From Trichothermofontia sichuanensis B231 (lineage in GTDB: Bacteria > Cyanobacteriota > Cyanobacteriia > B231): 64,000 nucleotides of DNA. Each line of letters opens with the position of its first letter. Position 1 is the stretch's first letter. Below the pieces are notes generated by a model. That model was not told the origin of the DNA. It did no database searches and was given only the letters and a program-made list of their open reading frames with translations. A program made the position numbers and the translations under genes. Of this stretch, positions 42,719 to 52,550 are shown piece after piece. The stretch lies in NCBI RefSeq assembly GCF_026240635.1, contig NZ_CP110848.1, positions 436,501-500,500 of the forward strand. The letters run 5' to 3'.

Positions 42719-45478
42719 CTAATTCATCGAGGTGCCTAATAATTTTTCCCGCTGGGGTTGCAGGAGCTGATCGAACTCCGGGAAATAGGATAAAGACGGA
42801 AATAGCTCTGGGAAGACATCAACGATCGCCCGGTTTTCCACGACCACTAAAAAGTCAACTGGGGCAGGCCCATCAATATGGCGGTTGAGGATACCGAAAC
42901 CCGTCCGAGTGCGTCGGAGTTCGCGCACGGGAGCGGCTTGCTTGAGCCAGGTGTCGAAACTGGGGGCAGCATTCATACTGATAAGGGCGTCCTTAATCAG
43001 GGTGGGGTCGGGCAGGGCACGGGTGCCCCGAATCCAGGCTTGCAGGAGCAGATCCTGACGTTGGTCGGGGGTTAACCAGGCGGCGATCGCGTGGCTGGCG
43101 GCGCTCAGGGGTAAGGTGGGCAGTTGCGCCCGTACTTGGGCCTCATCTCCCACCGCCAGCGCTAACACCTGTTGACTGACCCAATTCCCCGCAGTTTGCC
43201 AATCTACCTGGGCGGCGGCTAAATCCCCCCGCCACCAGCGCAGGGCACCGCGACACTGGTGCAGATAGGCGGTTAGTCGCGCCGACAGTCCTGGCGTTTG
43301 CAGCCATTCGGTATAGGACTGCTCCAGGGCATCCAGTAAATCGGCGTAGATGGTCGCCAATGGCTCCCTCTGCCAGACGGGACTGGTCAGGAGCACGGGG
43401 TCTCGGAGGATTTCTAACCTAAAGGCGGCGATCGCTGCTTCCCGTTTCCCTTGGACCAACCAGGCCACGCCGAGGGCATACCAGCCCCCCCGTTTCGCTG
43501 GGACCAATTGCACCGATCGCCGAAACGCCTGTTCCGCTTGTGCCGGATTTTGGGTCAGCCACAGCCAGCCTAGGGTGGTATACCCAAACTCCTGGTAGGG
43601 GGATATCTGGGTGCCGGTTTGCAGGGCCGTTATGCCTTGCTGAATGAGGGCCTGCTGTTCAATGCGATCGTTCGTTTTTAGGCTGAAATTGCCTAGGTTC
43701 CAGCCTAACTGGTACGGATAGTAGGCATCCCAGGGGGCTAGGGTGTGGGCCTGGGTTAGTAGTCTGGCAAACGTGGTGATCAAGTCTCGCCGTTCCTGGG
43801 AATCGGCGGCCTCGGCGATCGCGTCCAGCAACAAAAATGCCTGACTGGACGATTGCCATGCCCGGTGGATGGGAACTAACCAGAGCACGATCGCGAGTAT
43901 GCTCCCACTGATCATCAGAACGAGTGCCTGTAACCAACGTTCCCCCTGGGTTAGGGACAGCAACCATGCCGGTTGGGGAAATCGCTGCCTCACCCTGCAC
44001 CACCAGCCGGGGCCAGACACTGGGTTCCTCGCCCCCCCAGCGATGGCTTGGGGGGGTAAATCCCGGGCGATCGCCGCCAAACAGGCCAGATAAATCACTA
44101 ACGTGCCGCTAATCCCCACAATGTCGAGTTGGTAATCTAGCCCGCTATTCACCCCATAGCCCAGCAGACCCAAGCCCAGACTGACGACAAAAATCCCATC
44201 TCGCCGGGAGAGGGCACGACCGTGTTGCCGTTGCCAGGACCAGAGCGCGCGACCCAGCAGACCGATCGCCCCTAGGGGCAACACCCATCCCCAGATCCCT
44301 AGCTCTGCCCACAGGTGCGCCGGGGTATTGTGCAATTGGAACATCAGTTCAGCTTCCCGACCCGCCCAAAAGGGCCGATAGCGCTGAAACAGGGGGAGTA
44401 CAGAACCGGGTCCTGACCCTGTCCAGGGGTGGGCCAGTCCCATCCGCCAACCGATCGTCGTGGTAATCAACCGATAGCCCAGTTCATCCCCCCCCTCGCC
44501 ACGGGCGATCGCGCTCAAGGTCATCTGCAACCGGGTACTAGCCACCCCAAACACCAGAAGAATGCCGATACCAGCCGTCACCGTGCCGCCTAACCAGCAC
44601 CGGGACCCTCGCCAGGACCAAGCCAAGCCGCCCAGCCCAACGCCTAAGATCACGACTAACCCCAGCCAACCCGCTCGTGATTGGGTGGTATAGAGATCCA
44701 GCAAGCCTAGGGCAACCCCTGCGATCCAGATCCCCCGTCGCCATCCCGTTTGCAGGTAGGCTAGGCCGCCCAGCAGGGGCAGGGCCAGGAGTAAATAACC
44801 CGCGACGTAGTTCTGATGACCGATCGGTGCCCAATTGCGCAGAGTAATCTGACTAAAGTCGTAGGGCAAATCCACGCCATAGGAGCGCAGCACAGCCAGC
44901 CGCGCCAGTTCCGGTTGCCAGGTTTGGCTAGCCCAGAGGATCAGACTCAAGCCAATAAAGGCCAGATTCAAATAGCCCTGCCCGATGAGCAACTGCATCC
45001 GTTGCTGCGGTGTTTGCAACCACTGGGCAATCGCATACAGGGCGGCCAAGAATCCAACCCCTACCCAGGTATAGCAGCGGGCAACTTCGGCAAACTCCGC
45101 CTGGGCCGTGGCGATCAACACCATGACGATCGCCGCACCCATCACCCAGTCCAGCCCATGCCCTAACCCCTGTATCCGGCTGTGTCGCCTCTCGGCCAGC
45201 CCATCGGAGCTCTCTACCGGAACACCTGCCTTGGCGTGAGCAACCCCATCCTGACTTTCATCCCTAGCCTCAGCCTTGGCCCCCATTGGCCAGATCAACC
45301 CCAACCACCACAACACAGGACACAGGAGTGCCACCTGCCAGAGCAAGACCCAAGGCCACTGGAGAACCAGGGTACTGCTGTCAGGCAGGAGGGTAAACAG
45401 GGCGTAGAAACCCGCAACCAGGAGACCGAGCAGGCGTCCGCGTGGAGATGGATGGGGCGATGGCAACCGGGAGGACAT
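42719..45478 (-). CDS. O-antigen ligase-like membrane protein with C-terminal TPR region
   Basis: The 919-residue protein has about 12 hydrophobic segments in residues 10-500, with the Wzy/WaaL-type large loop signature (HQNYVAGYLLLALPLLGGL and FQLHNTPAHLWAELGIWGW). The remaining C-terminal region is soluble, with TPR-like units (LGWLWLTQNPAQAEQAFRRS, then GVAWLVQGKREAAIAAFRLE). Such proteins polymerise or ligate surface polysaccharides in the inner membrane. The specific polymer is unknown, and no other polysaccharide gene is nearby. It converges with the Uma2 pseudogene. Confidence 0.83.
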   Translation of the reverse strand: MSSRLPSPHPSPRGRLLGLLVAGFYALFTLLPDSSTLVLQWPWVLLWQVALLCPVLWWLGLIWPMGAKAEARDESQDGVAHAKAGVPVESSDGLAERRHSRIQGLGHGLDWVMGAAIVMVLIATAQAEFAEVARCYTWVGVGFLAALYAIAQWLQTPQQRMQLLIGQGYLNLAFIGLSLILWASQTWQPELARLAVLRSYGVDLPYDFSQITLRNWAPIGHQNYVAGYLLLALPLLGGLAYLQTGWRRGIWIAGVALGLLDLYTTQSRAGWLGLVVILGVGLGGLAWSWRGSRCWLGGTVTAGIGILLVFGVASTRLQMTLSAIARGEGGDELGYRLITTTIGWRMGLAHPWTGSGPGSVLPLFQRYRPFWAGREAELMFQLHNTPAHLWAELGIWGWVLPLGAIGLLGRALWSWQRQHGRALSRRDGIFVVSLGLGLLGYGVNSGLDYQLDIVGISGTLVIYLACLAAIARDLPPQAIAGGARNPVSGPGWWCRVRQRFPQPAWLLSLTQGERWLQALVLMISGSILAIVLWLVPIHRAWQSSSQAFLLLDAIAEAADSQERRDLITTFARLLTQAHTLAPWDAYYPYQLGWNLGNFSLKTNDRIEQQALIQQGITALQTGTQISPYQEFGYTTLGWLWLTQNPAQAEQAFRRSVQLVPAKRGGWYALGVAWLVQGKREAAIAAFRLEILRDPVLLTSPVWQREPLATIYADLLDALEQSYTEWLQTPGLSARLTAYLHQCRGALRWWRGDLAAAQVDWQTAGNWVSQQVLALAVGDEAQVRAQLPTLPLSAASHAIAAWLTPDQRQDLLLQAWIRGTRALPDPTLIKDALISMNAAPSFDTWLKQAAPVRELRRTRTGFGILNRHIDGPAPVDFLVVVENRAIVDVFPELFPSLSYFPEFDQLLQPQREKLLGTSMN

Positions 45479-45952
45479 GGTGGCAACCGTAGAGCGTGAG
45501 TTGGGATTTTAAATTTGAAGGGTACCTTGAAAAAACGAGAGCCTGCTCCGACGACCAGCGTTGTCCGGTCGGTAGGGACAGTTGAACGGCTCGCTCCCAG
45601 CTTAATCGAGGTCTGGCGCGCTATAGCTTCCTTGATCCGCTGTTACTGGACAGTTGAACGGCTCGCTCCCAGCTTAATCGAGGTCCCCTAAATTTTGAAT
45701 CGAGGATTAGGCGGGGCGGAGCCAAGGGCGGGGGATAGGGAAAATGTCCGGAGTCTTGGCGGTGCAATCCGTATCCTCAAGGTAGTGCAGACTGCTAGTT
45801 TTGGACATCAGCTTGCAACAGAAACTGGGGGGCGTTAGCGGGGGAGCCTTAGCTGGGGAAGTCACCCCTAGGCATCTGTGTAGAAGTCCAGATTTGCAGT
45901 CCAGATTGAGGGCGCAGGGGGCATGATCGCGTCAATCCTAGCCTTAACCCCT
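45479..45952. other. Gene-free region containing a CRISPR-like repeat pair
   Basis: No coding gene is convincing between the O-antigen ligase-like gene and the family 3 element. The only notable structure is the pair of 38-bp repeats listed separately. Short G-rich stretches occur near 45715-45740 and 45830-45860. Confidence 0.55.
45576..45685. repeat. Perfect 38-bp direct repeat pair with 34-bp spacer (CRISPR-like minimal unit)
   Basis: The unit from GGACAGTTGAACGGCTCG to CAGCTTAATCGAGGTC is identical at 45576-45613 and 45648-45685. The spacing is 34 bp of unrelated sequence (45614-45647). Repeat and spacer lengths fit CRISPR arrays, but there are only two repeats, inner dyad symmetry is weak (CTCG/CGAG), and no cas gene or leader is in the window. 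It may be an orphan array remnant or a simple duplication. Confidence 0.4.
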
Positions 45953-46103
45953 GATTAACTGACAAAACTCGAACGGCCTTCACCCCAACCCCCCTCCCAG
46001 AGCGAGCGAGGTGCGCATCGAGCTAGTTTTTGCGGCTCAAGTCCCTTCGCCCCTTGTGGGAGAAGGGATTTAGGGATGAGGGGCAAAGATTTGTCGGTCA
46101 ACC
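45953..46103. repeat. GC-rich MITE-like element, family 3, copy 2
   Basis: The 151-bp element begins TGATTAACTGACAAAACTCG and ends AAAGATTTGTCGGTCAACC. Its ends form an inverted repeat with TTRACYGACAAA. It shares its core with the reversed copy at 12250-12472. No reading frame is conserved. Confidence 0.6.
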
Positions 46104-46242
46104 ATGACCCCACGCACCAATTGGTCTCTCTCGAAGTAAGGCGCTACGATCCAGACAGCAGCTTAACGCATTGTTAGCGCAATACCTTGTCAATTCAGCC
46201 ATTGCCCATCATAAAATTGCCAATCACAAGGAGTTTTTAGTC

Positions 46243-47484
46243 ATGCGCGTGGGTCTTAAGGTCGCCCTTAGCGATGCCAATCTCGACTTAAAGCAAGCCA
46301 GCAATCAGCGCCAGCTCTCGATCGCGATCGCGGCCCTGACTCCTGAAGGTGCCCGCACGGCACCGCTCAATCTCTGCCTGGTTCTGGATCACAGTGGCTC
46401 CATGCAGGGACGTCCCCTGGAAACGGTGAAGCAAGCGGCCTATCGTCTCCTGGAACAACTGACCCCCGGCGATCGCATTTCAGTCGTGGCGTTTGATCAC
46501 CATGCCAAGGTTTTGATTCCCAACCAACCGGTGGATAACCTGACGGCCCTTAAGTTTGAAATTGGGCGGCTGACGGCGGATGGGGGGACGGCGATCGATG
46601 AGGGGCTGAAACTGGGGATTGAAGAACTGGCCCGTGGGCGGCAAAATACGGTCTCGCAGATTCTGTTGCTCACAGATGGCGAAAATGAACATGGGGATAA
46701 TGATCGCTGTCTGAAGCTGGCCGAACTCGCTGCCCGTCAGAATTTCACGGTAAATACCCTGGGCTTTGGCAACCATTGGAACCAAGATGTGCTGGAAAAA
46801 CTGGCGGATGCCGGGGGTGGTGCCCTCGCCTATATCCAACGCCCAGAAGCCGCCATTGAAGAATTCAGTCGGTTGTTTAACCGGATGCAGTCGGTGAGTC
46901 TCACCAACGCCCATCTGATCCTGTCCCTGTCCAACCGTGCCCGTCTGGCGGAACTCAAACCCATTGCCCAGGTCTTGCCGGAGGTGATTGAACTGACACC
47001 CCAAATTGAAACGGATAAAGTGATTGTGCGACTGGGGGATTTGATGATCGATGCGCCACGGGTTGTCCTCGTCAACCTCTACCTCTCCCAATTGCAGGAG
47101 GGTCCCCAAGTCCTGGGCTGGGTGCAGGTGCGTTACGACGATCCGGCCCTCGGCCAGACCCATCTGCTGTCTGAAAGTGTGGCGGTGGAGGCGATCGGGA
47201 TGCGGCAGTACCAACCTCACCCCAATCCAGAAGTGCAAACCCATATTCTGGCCCTGGCTAAGTATCGCCAGACCCAAATTGCCGAAACCCGCCTGCAACA
47301 GGGCGATCGCGCCGGGGCAGTCACCTTGCTCCAGTCAGCCGCTAAAACAGCCCTGCAAATGGGCGATCGCAATGCCGCAACGGTACTCCAGGAAAATGCT
47401 ACCCGCTTGCAAACGGGTGAGGAACTCTCGGAAGCCGATCGCAAAAAGACCCGCATTGTGTCTAAAACGATCCTCCAACCCTGA
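46243..47484 (+). CDS. VWA-domain protein
   Basis: The 413-residue protein begins MRVGLKVALSDANLDLKQAS and has a von Willebrand A domain with the MIDAS motif LVLDHSGSMQG near residue 45, TADGGTAIDEGLKLG (the conserved Thr loop) and ILLLTDGENEHGD. The C-terminal half has a beta-rich domain and helical tail. It lacks a signal peptide, so it is probably cytosolic. The metal-ion site usually binds a protein ligand. ATG at 46243 has AAGGAG nine bases upstream, favouring it over the longer frame from 46171. Confidence 0.86.
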   Translation: MRVGLKVALSDANLDLKQASNQRQLSIAIAALTPEGARTAPLNLCLVLDHSGSMQGRPLETVKQAAYRLLEQLTPGDRISVVAFDHHAKVLIPNQPVDNLTALKFEIGRLTADGGTAIDEGLKLGIEELARGRQNTVSQILLLTDGENEHGDNDRCLKLAELAARQNFTVNTLGFGNHWNQDVLEKLADAGGGALAYIQRPEAAIEEFSRLFNRMQSVSLTNAHLILSLSNRARLAELKPIAQVLPEVIELTPQIETDKVIVRLGDLMIDAPRVVLVNLYLSQLQEGPQVLGWVQVRYDDPALGQTHLLSESVAVEAIGMRQYQPHPNPEVQTHILALAKYRQTQIAETRLQQGDRAGAVTLLQSAAKTALQMGDRNAATVLQENATRLQTGEELSEADRKKTRIVSKTILQP

Positions 47485-47518
47485 GCAGCCTGAGCCAATT
47501 AAACGGCAGCATCGCCGA

Positions 47519-47571
47519 TTACCCTCACCCCCAGTTCCTCTCCCAGAACGGGAGAGGAGCGAGATCACTCG
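47519..47571. repeat. GC-rich hairpin remnant
   Basis: ACCCTCACCCCCAGTTCCTC is followed by CTCCCAGAACGGGAG, matching the core palindrome of the family 1 and family 2 elements but without recognised ends. It lies 35 bp after the VWA gene stop and may be a decayed element. Confidence 0.5.
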
Positions 47572-47666
47572 TCTGAGGTTGTCGTGACGACTTTAGTCGT
47601 CTCAAACGGCTTCTAACACCCCTGCAAGTTTCCAAGCCATTGCCCGCCAGATTACCCCCGCTACCA

Positions 47667-48599
47667 ATGTCCATGAGTGTTTCTCCAGTCCCTCGCGCCT
47701 TGACCCTAGCGATCGTTGGGGATGTCCATGAGGCTTGGGAACCAGAGGATGGGTTAGCATTGCAGCACTTAGGGGTGGATCTCGTGCTGTTGGTCGGGGA
47801 TTTTGGCAATGAGTCGGTGGCAACCGTGGGTGCGATCGCCCAAGTGCCCCTCTCGAAGGCCATTGTGCTGGGCAACCACGACGCCTGGTATACCGCCACT
47901 GACTGGGGGCGCAAAAAGTGCCCCTACGATCGCACCCAAGAGGATCGGGTTCAACAGCAACTTGACCTGCTGGGGGAGGCGCATGTGGGCTACGGTTATC
48001 GTGACTTTCCTGAACTCGGTGTGAGCGTAGTGGGGGGACGCCCCTTTAGTTGGGGAGGCCCCCAGTGGCAGCATCAGCGTTTCTACTGCGATCGCTATGG
48101 CATCACAGATTTTGAAACGTCCACCGCTAAAATCCTGGAAGCTGTCCAGCAGACCGCCACCTCGATCCTGATTTTCCTGAGCCATTGTGGCCCCCAGGGA
48201 CTCGGCGATCGCCCGGAAGATCCCTGTGGTCGCGATTGGAAACCCCTGGGGGGAGACTTTGGGGATCCGGACCTAGCAGCGGCCATTATCACTACTCAAC
48301 AGATGGGGAAACGAGTCCCCCTAGTTGCCTTTGGCCACATGCACCATCAGCTGCGTCATACTCAGCAACGCACCCGCCGGATGACCCATGTGGATGAAGC
48401 GGGGACAGTTTATGTCAATGCTGCCTGGGTACCTCGCATTGTCAAAACGCCTGGCGAAAGTCGGCGTAATTTTTCCCTGATCCGCCTGCAAGGAGAAACG
48501 GTGACGGAGGTGGCCGTAGTCTGGGTAACCGCAAAAGGCACGATCGTGAGTAAGCAGATTCTTTACCGGGCTACGATCGCCACCTCACAAAGTGCTTGA
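47667..48599 (+). CDS. Metallophosphoesterase, TIGR04168 type
   Basis: The 310-residue protein has the calcineurin-like motifs LAIVGDVHEAWE, LLVGDFGNES, IVLGNHDAWY, LIFLSHCGPQGLG and VAFGHMHHQL. The sequence between, with TDWGRKKCPYDRTQEDRVQQ and VVGGRPFSWGG, is of the cyanobacterial and plant TIGR04168 group. These are dimetal phosphatases of unknown substrate. ATG at 47667 or 47673 is the likely start. A family 2 element begins right at its stop codon. Confidence 0.86.
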   Translation: MSMSVSPVPRALTLAIVGDVHEAWEPEDGLALQHLGVDLVLLVGDFGNESVATVGAIAQVPLSKAIVLGNHDAWYTATDWGRKKCPYDRTQEDRVQQQLDLLGEAHVGYGYRDFPELGVSVVGGRPFSWGGPQWQHQRFYCDRYGITDFETSTAKILEAVQQTATSILIFLSHCGPQGLGDRPEDPCGRDWKPLGGDFGDPDLAAAIITTQQMGKRVPLVAFGHMHHQLRHTQQRTRRMTHVDEAGTVYVNAAWVPRIVKTPGESRRNFSLIRLQGETVTEVAVVWVTAKGTIVSKQILYRATIATSQSA

Positions 48600-48807
48600 G
48601 GTTAGTCAAATGACGCCACCGTTTTGGACTCGATCCGACCGGCAGCCCTCATCCCCCAACCCCTTCTCCCCACTTGGGAGAAGGGGAGCCTGATTTTCAA
48701 GTCCCCCGCCCGTTCTAGGAGAGGCATTTAGGGTGAAAGTCGCACCAAGGGAATGTAACCATCCTACCCCTGTAAAACTGTACTTTATGATTGAGGTAAA
48801 GGCTGTA
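48600..48807. mobile_element. MITE-like element, family 2, third copy
   Basis: The right end reads GTACTTTATGATTGAGGTAAA and closes with GGTAAAGGCTGTA, the family terminus. The interior has GACCGGCAGCCCTCATCCCC, matching intact copies in reverse. The left terminus is degenerate. It fills the whole gap between the metallophosphoesterase stop (48599) and the GGDEF-EAL stop (48812). Confidence 0.7.
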
Positions 48808-48811
48808 TAGA

Positions 48812-51427
48812 TTAGAGGTAAAATGCATAGGGAGGATTAGGTGCATTTCCCTGACCGATCGCGTGGAGATAATGATAGACTGTATTCGCATCACTAGGTT
48901 TAGCAAAAAGGTAACCCTGACCATATTCACAGCCCATCGCTTCTAACCGTTGTTGCTGGTCTACAGTCTCAATACCTTCAGCAACAACCTTTAGCCCTAG
49001 AAAATGGGCCAAGTTGATGATAGCCTTAACAAATTCTTGATTGCGTTGACTCTCCTGCATTTTATTAACAAAAGAATAATCAATTTTGAGAATGTCGATC
49101 GGCAGACTTTGGAGGCGAGCTAGGGAAGAATGCCCTGTTCCAAAATCATCGATCGCAACTTGAATACCTAATTCTCGAAGGTGCTCTAATTGTGCGATCG
49201 CTACATCCATATTCTCGACGATTGTACTTTCGGTCACTTCAATGTGGAGAGTACTGGGTGATAGCTCAGTCTCTTCAAGAATACTTTGAATTTGATCAAT
49301 CAATTCGAGTTGGGTAAATTGCACCCCCGAAACATTCACACTCACACTGAGATCGGGTGGGGCAATATTCGCGATTTGCCACTGACGGAGTTGGTAGCAG
49401 GCGCTGCGGACAATCCATAGTCCTAGGGGAATAATCAATCCCGTTGCTTCAGCGATCGGAATAAACTCGGCAGGCGAGATTAATCCGCGTTCCGGATGTT
49501 GCCAACGAACTAAGGTTTCAAAACCATAAAGTTTGCCAGTTTGTAGTGAAATAATTGGTTGGTAATAAAGACGTAATTCTGAACCCTGGAGTGCGTGTCT
49601 TAATTGATTTTCCAAATTCAAGCGATTTAGAAAATCTCGTTGCATATTGTGATCAAACACTGCATATCTGGCTCTTCCAGCAGATTTTGCCTGGTACATA
49701 GCCATATCAGCATCACGGATAAGATCAGATAGATTCTCATAACTCTGGTAGTTTTCATGACACCCATTGATAGCAATACCAATGCTGGCACTAATAAAAA
49801 ATTCCTGCCCCCTAATTCTCAAGGGACGTGACAGTACTGATTGGACCCGTTCGGCAATCAGGGTAGCATCAGCTCTCGTTTTAATCCCGTCAACGAGGAT
49901 CGCGAATTCATCCCCTCCCATCCGAGCCAAAACATCTTTAGAATTAATACAGGTTTGTAATCTGACTGCAATTTGTACTAATAATTGGTCACCGGTAGTA
50001 TGACCCATACTATCATTAATAGTCTTAAACTGATCAATATCAATAAATAAAACGGCAAAGGAATGTTTGGAATCGGCCTTATTTTTCTTTAGAGAGATAC
50101 CTAATCGATTCATAAAGTAACTACGATTCGGCAAGCCTGTTAGGGTGTCATAGAAGGTATTACGAATAAGTTTTTCTTCAATTTGTTTGACATTTGTAAT
50201 ATCCCGTGCAAAGCCGTAGTATTTATTTTCTTGCAAAACAGGCATTAAACTCCAGACAAGCCAATGATAATTGCCTGACTGCGATCGCCAGCGACTTTCA
50301 AAGTTATGTTTTTCAATACCCTGTTGGAGTTCCTGTTGGATTGCTTTCATCTCCTCCAGATTTTCTGGATGAATCAATGTGATCAACGATTTGCCTACTA
50401 AATCTTGCAAATCATAGCCTAACGTATCCATCCAGCTACGGTTAATTTGTTGAAAGTGAAAATCTTGATCAAAAATGGCCAGGAGGTCTGTTGTGTGATG
50501 AAAGAGGCGATCGCGTTCGGCTTGGACCTCCTGTAAGAGCACCTCACGAACATAGATACAATGTGTCATCGACTCAAAAATACGAGCAAGATGCGTAATT
50601 TCATCCTCAAATTGTTGACAAGTAATATTGGATAAATCCAGATTATAATTACCTTGGCTTACCTGCTGTAGGCTGGATCTCAATTGTATAAGTGGATGTA
50701 CTAATATCCCGGTTATAAAATAGATTAAAAGTGATAGGAAAGCATAGGAAAGTAAAAAAATGATGCCAAAGCGATAGCGAATTTTCCGTTGGATATCCAG
50801 GATATAATTAGCTTCAATATCTGCTCCTAACACAGCTACCACTTCCTGCTTGCGGTTGCGGATAGGGCTATACACTGTGATCCAGGTACCCCACTGATCT
50901 TGATGCAGATCGCGGAAGGTGACCGCACCCGCCAGTGCCTGTAAATGGGCAGGTGTCCCCACAGCGGGTTCCAGGAATTTGGCACTTTTGCTTGGGTCAT
51001 AGCGTGCCCAAACATCAACCAGATAAATGATTTCAGCCGGACCCATTGCCGGACCCACCCGCCGGGTATCGGGTTGATTCCCCTGGACAAAGGTAAACAT
51101 CCACACCTGTGGCAAGGTTTGGTGAATCTGATCCAGCCATGCCAGTTGGCGGTGATAGCGCGGATCATCGGAAAAACCCACCTGATTCCGCGTCCCTTCC
51201 CGATAAAGGGTCAGTAACTCCTCGGCATTGATCATTTGGGCTGCTCCGATCGCCGCGGCCTGAAGATTATCCTTTACCTGACGGCTAATTCGGTCGATCG
51301 TGAGGGTGTAAATCCAGTAATAGGTGCCCGCAGAAACGATACTGAAAACGATCGTGAAGCCAACCAGGAGTTTTACCCGCAGGCTGCTGAATCTAGGAAC
51401 TAGCTGTGCACGGGGAAGGATGGGCAT
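48812..51427 (-). CDS. Membrane-bound GGDEF-EAL protein with HAMP and PAS domains
   Basis: The protein (871 residues from ATG 51427) has an N-terminal membrane helix, an extracytoplasmic sensor of about 180 residues, a second helix (IIFLLSYAFLSLLIYFITG), a HAMP-like linker, a PAS domain ending FARDITNVKQ, GGDEF with RMGGDEFAILV, and EAL with GFETLVRWQHPERG and AIDDFGTGHSSLARL. Cyclase and phosphodiesterase motifs look intact (ETL in place of EAL is a common variant), so it could make or break cyclic di-GMP. Base composition is less GC-rich than neighbouring genes. A start at 51475 is possible. Confidence 0.9.
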   Translation of the reverse strand: MPILPRAQLVPRFSSLRVKLLVGFTIVFSIVSAGTYYWIYTLTIDRISRQVKDNLQAAAIGAAQMINAEELLTLYREGTRNQVGFSDDPRYHRQLAWLDQIHQTLPQVWMFTFVQGNQPDTRRVGPAMGPAEIIYLVDVWARYDPSKSAKFLEPAVGTPAHLQALAGAVTFRDLHQDQWGTWITVYSPIRNRKQEVVAVLGADIEANYILDIQRKIRYRFGIIFLLSYAFLSLLIYFITGILVHPLIQLRSSLQQVSQGNYNLDLSNITCQQFEDEITHLARIFESMTHCIYVREVLLQEVQAERDRLFHHTTDLLAIFDQDFHFQQINRSWMDTLGYDLQDLVGKSLITLIHPENLEEMKAIQQELQQGIEKHNFESRWRSQSGNYHWLVWSLMPVLQENKYYGFARDITNVKQIEEKLIRNTFYDTLTGLPNRSYFMNRLGISLKKNKADSKHSFAVLFIDIDQFKTINDSMGHTTGDQLLVQIAVRLQTCINSKDVLARMGGDEFAILVDGIKTRADATLIAERVQSVLSRPLRIRGQEFFISASIGIAINGCHENYQSYENLSDLIRDADMAMYQAKSAGRARYAVFDHNMQRDFLNRLNLENQLRHALQGSELRLYYQPIISLQTGKLYGFETLVRWQHPERGLISPAEFIPIAEATGLIIPLGLWIVRSACYQLRQWQIANIAPPDLSVSVNVSGVQFTQLELIDQIQSILEETELSPSTLHIEVTESTIVENMDVAIAQLEHLRELGIQVAIDDFGTGHSSLARLQSLPIDILKIDYSFVNKMQESQRNQEFVKAIINLAHFLGLKVVAEGIETVDQQQRLEAMGCEYGQGYLFAKPSDANTVYHYLHAIGQGNAPNPPYAFYL

Positions 51428-51564
51428 GAAGTCTGAAGAAACAATACTACACTCTGGGAACAGACAACACCGCATTACCCCCTGTCAACAAGCTGCAGCC
51501 TGAAGACAGCCTGGCCAGATGAGTGTAGCCTTTTTGTAACATAGTGAGCACTGCCTGTATATCA

Positions 51565-51598
51565 CTTGTCAACCTTGTCAACTGTCAACCTTGTCAAC
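51565..51598. repeat. Tandem 9-bp CTTGTCAAC units
   Basis: CTTGTCAAC occurs at 51565-51573, 51574-51582 and 51590-51598, with a truncated TGTCAAC between. It lies in the divergent gap between the GGDEF-EAL gene and the MBL-fold gene. Confidence 0.85.
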
Positions 51599-51750
51599 AA
51601 AGACGTTACCGCTAGCGAGAGACCCGGAAAAACCCGACTAGCGATGACCCTCTGTGCCTCTGCCAGGAGGAGAACCAATTCCCCTAGTCGTACAGGATAT
51701 CTTTACAATTATTGAAAAAGATGCGGTTATTCTAAAGGTTGGGCCGATCC

Positions 51751-52530
51751 ATGATGTATCTCACCTGGTTAGACAGTAACACTTGGCTGGTTGAAATTGC
51801 AGGTCAGCGGCTTTTGCTGGATCCCTGGCTGGTCGGTCCCTTAACCTTTGGGCAGGCGGACTGGCTCTTCAAGGCAACCCGTACCCACGATCGCCCGATT
51901 CCCGACGCGATCGACCTCATCCTCCTGTCCCAGGGACTACCCGATCATGCCCATGTCCCCACGCTGAAAACCCTCGATCGCCAGATCCCCATCGTAGGGT
52001 CAGTCAAGGCGGCCAAGGTGGCCCAATCCCTTGGCTATACCCAGGTAACCGCCCTGGCACCGGGTGAAACCCATCTTGTCGCCGAACGTTTGGAGATTCG
52101 AGCGACGCGTGGTGCGCTCGTCGGACCAACGGCGGTGGAAAATGGCTATGTCCTGCGCGATCGTACCCAAGGGGAGACGCTCTATTACGAGCCGCATGGG
52201 TTTAATGACCCTGATATCCAGAATCTGGCGCCGATCGACGTGGTGATTACCCCGATCGTGGACATGAAACTGCCCCTGTTGGGACCGATTATTCGGGGCA
52301 AGCAAAGCGCTCAGGAATTGGCCCAGTGGTTGCACCCCCAAGTGTTACTGCCAACTGCCGCCGGCGGCGATATTCAGATGACGGGATTGCTCGATCGCCT
52401 GCTGACCTTTGAGGGCAGTGCCGACGAATTACGCCAGACCCTGGCCACCCAGGGTAGCCGCACCCAGGTCCTGGAACCCACCCCAGGGGAACGCTTGGCC
52501 GTGCCGTTGACCACGCCGGTCGGTTCGTAA
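51751..52530 (+). CDS. MBL-fold metallohydrolase-like protein
   Basis: The 259-residue protein begins MMYLTWLDSNTWLVEIAGQR and has LLLDPWLVGPLTFGQADWL, then ILLSQGLPDHAHVPTLK in the place of the HxHxDH motif, where only DHAH remains. VVITPIVDMKLPLLGP and LLPTAAGGDI follow. The layout resembles the UlaG/RomA-like beta-lactamase fold, but the metal site is reduced, so catalysis is doubtful. ATG at 51751 is chosen; a TTG at 51739 is in frame. It converges with cpdA. Confidence 0.78.
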   Translation: MMYLTWLDSNTWLVEIAGQRLLLDPWLVGPLTFGQADWLFKATRTHDRPIPDAIDLILLSQGLPDHAHVPTLKTLDRQIPIVGSVKAAKVAQSLGYTQVTALAPGETHLVAERLEIRATRGALVGPTAVENGYVLRDRTQGETLYYEPHGFNDPDIQNLAPIDVVITPIVDMKLPLLGPIIRGKQSAQELAQWLHPQVLLPTAAGGDIQMTGLLDRLLTFEGSADELRQTLATQGSRTQVLEPTPGERLAVPLTTPVGS

Positions 52531-52550
52531 GGTGCTGGGGGTTGCCGAGG

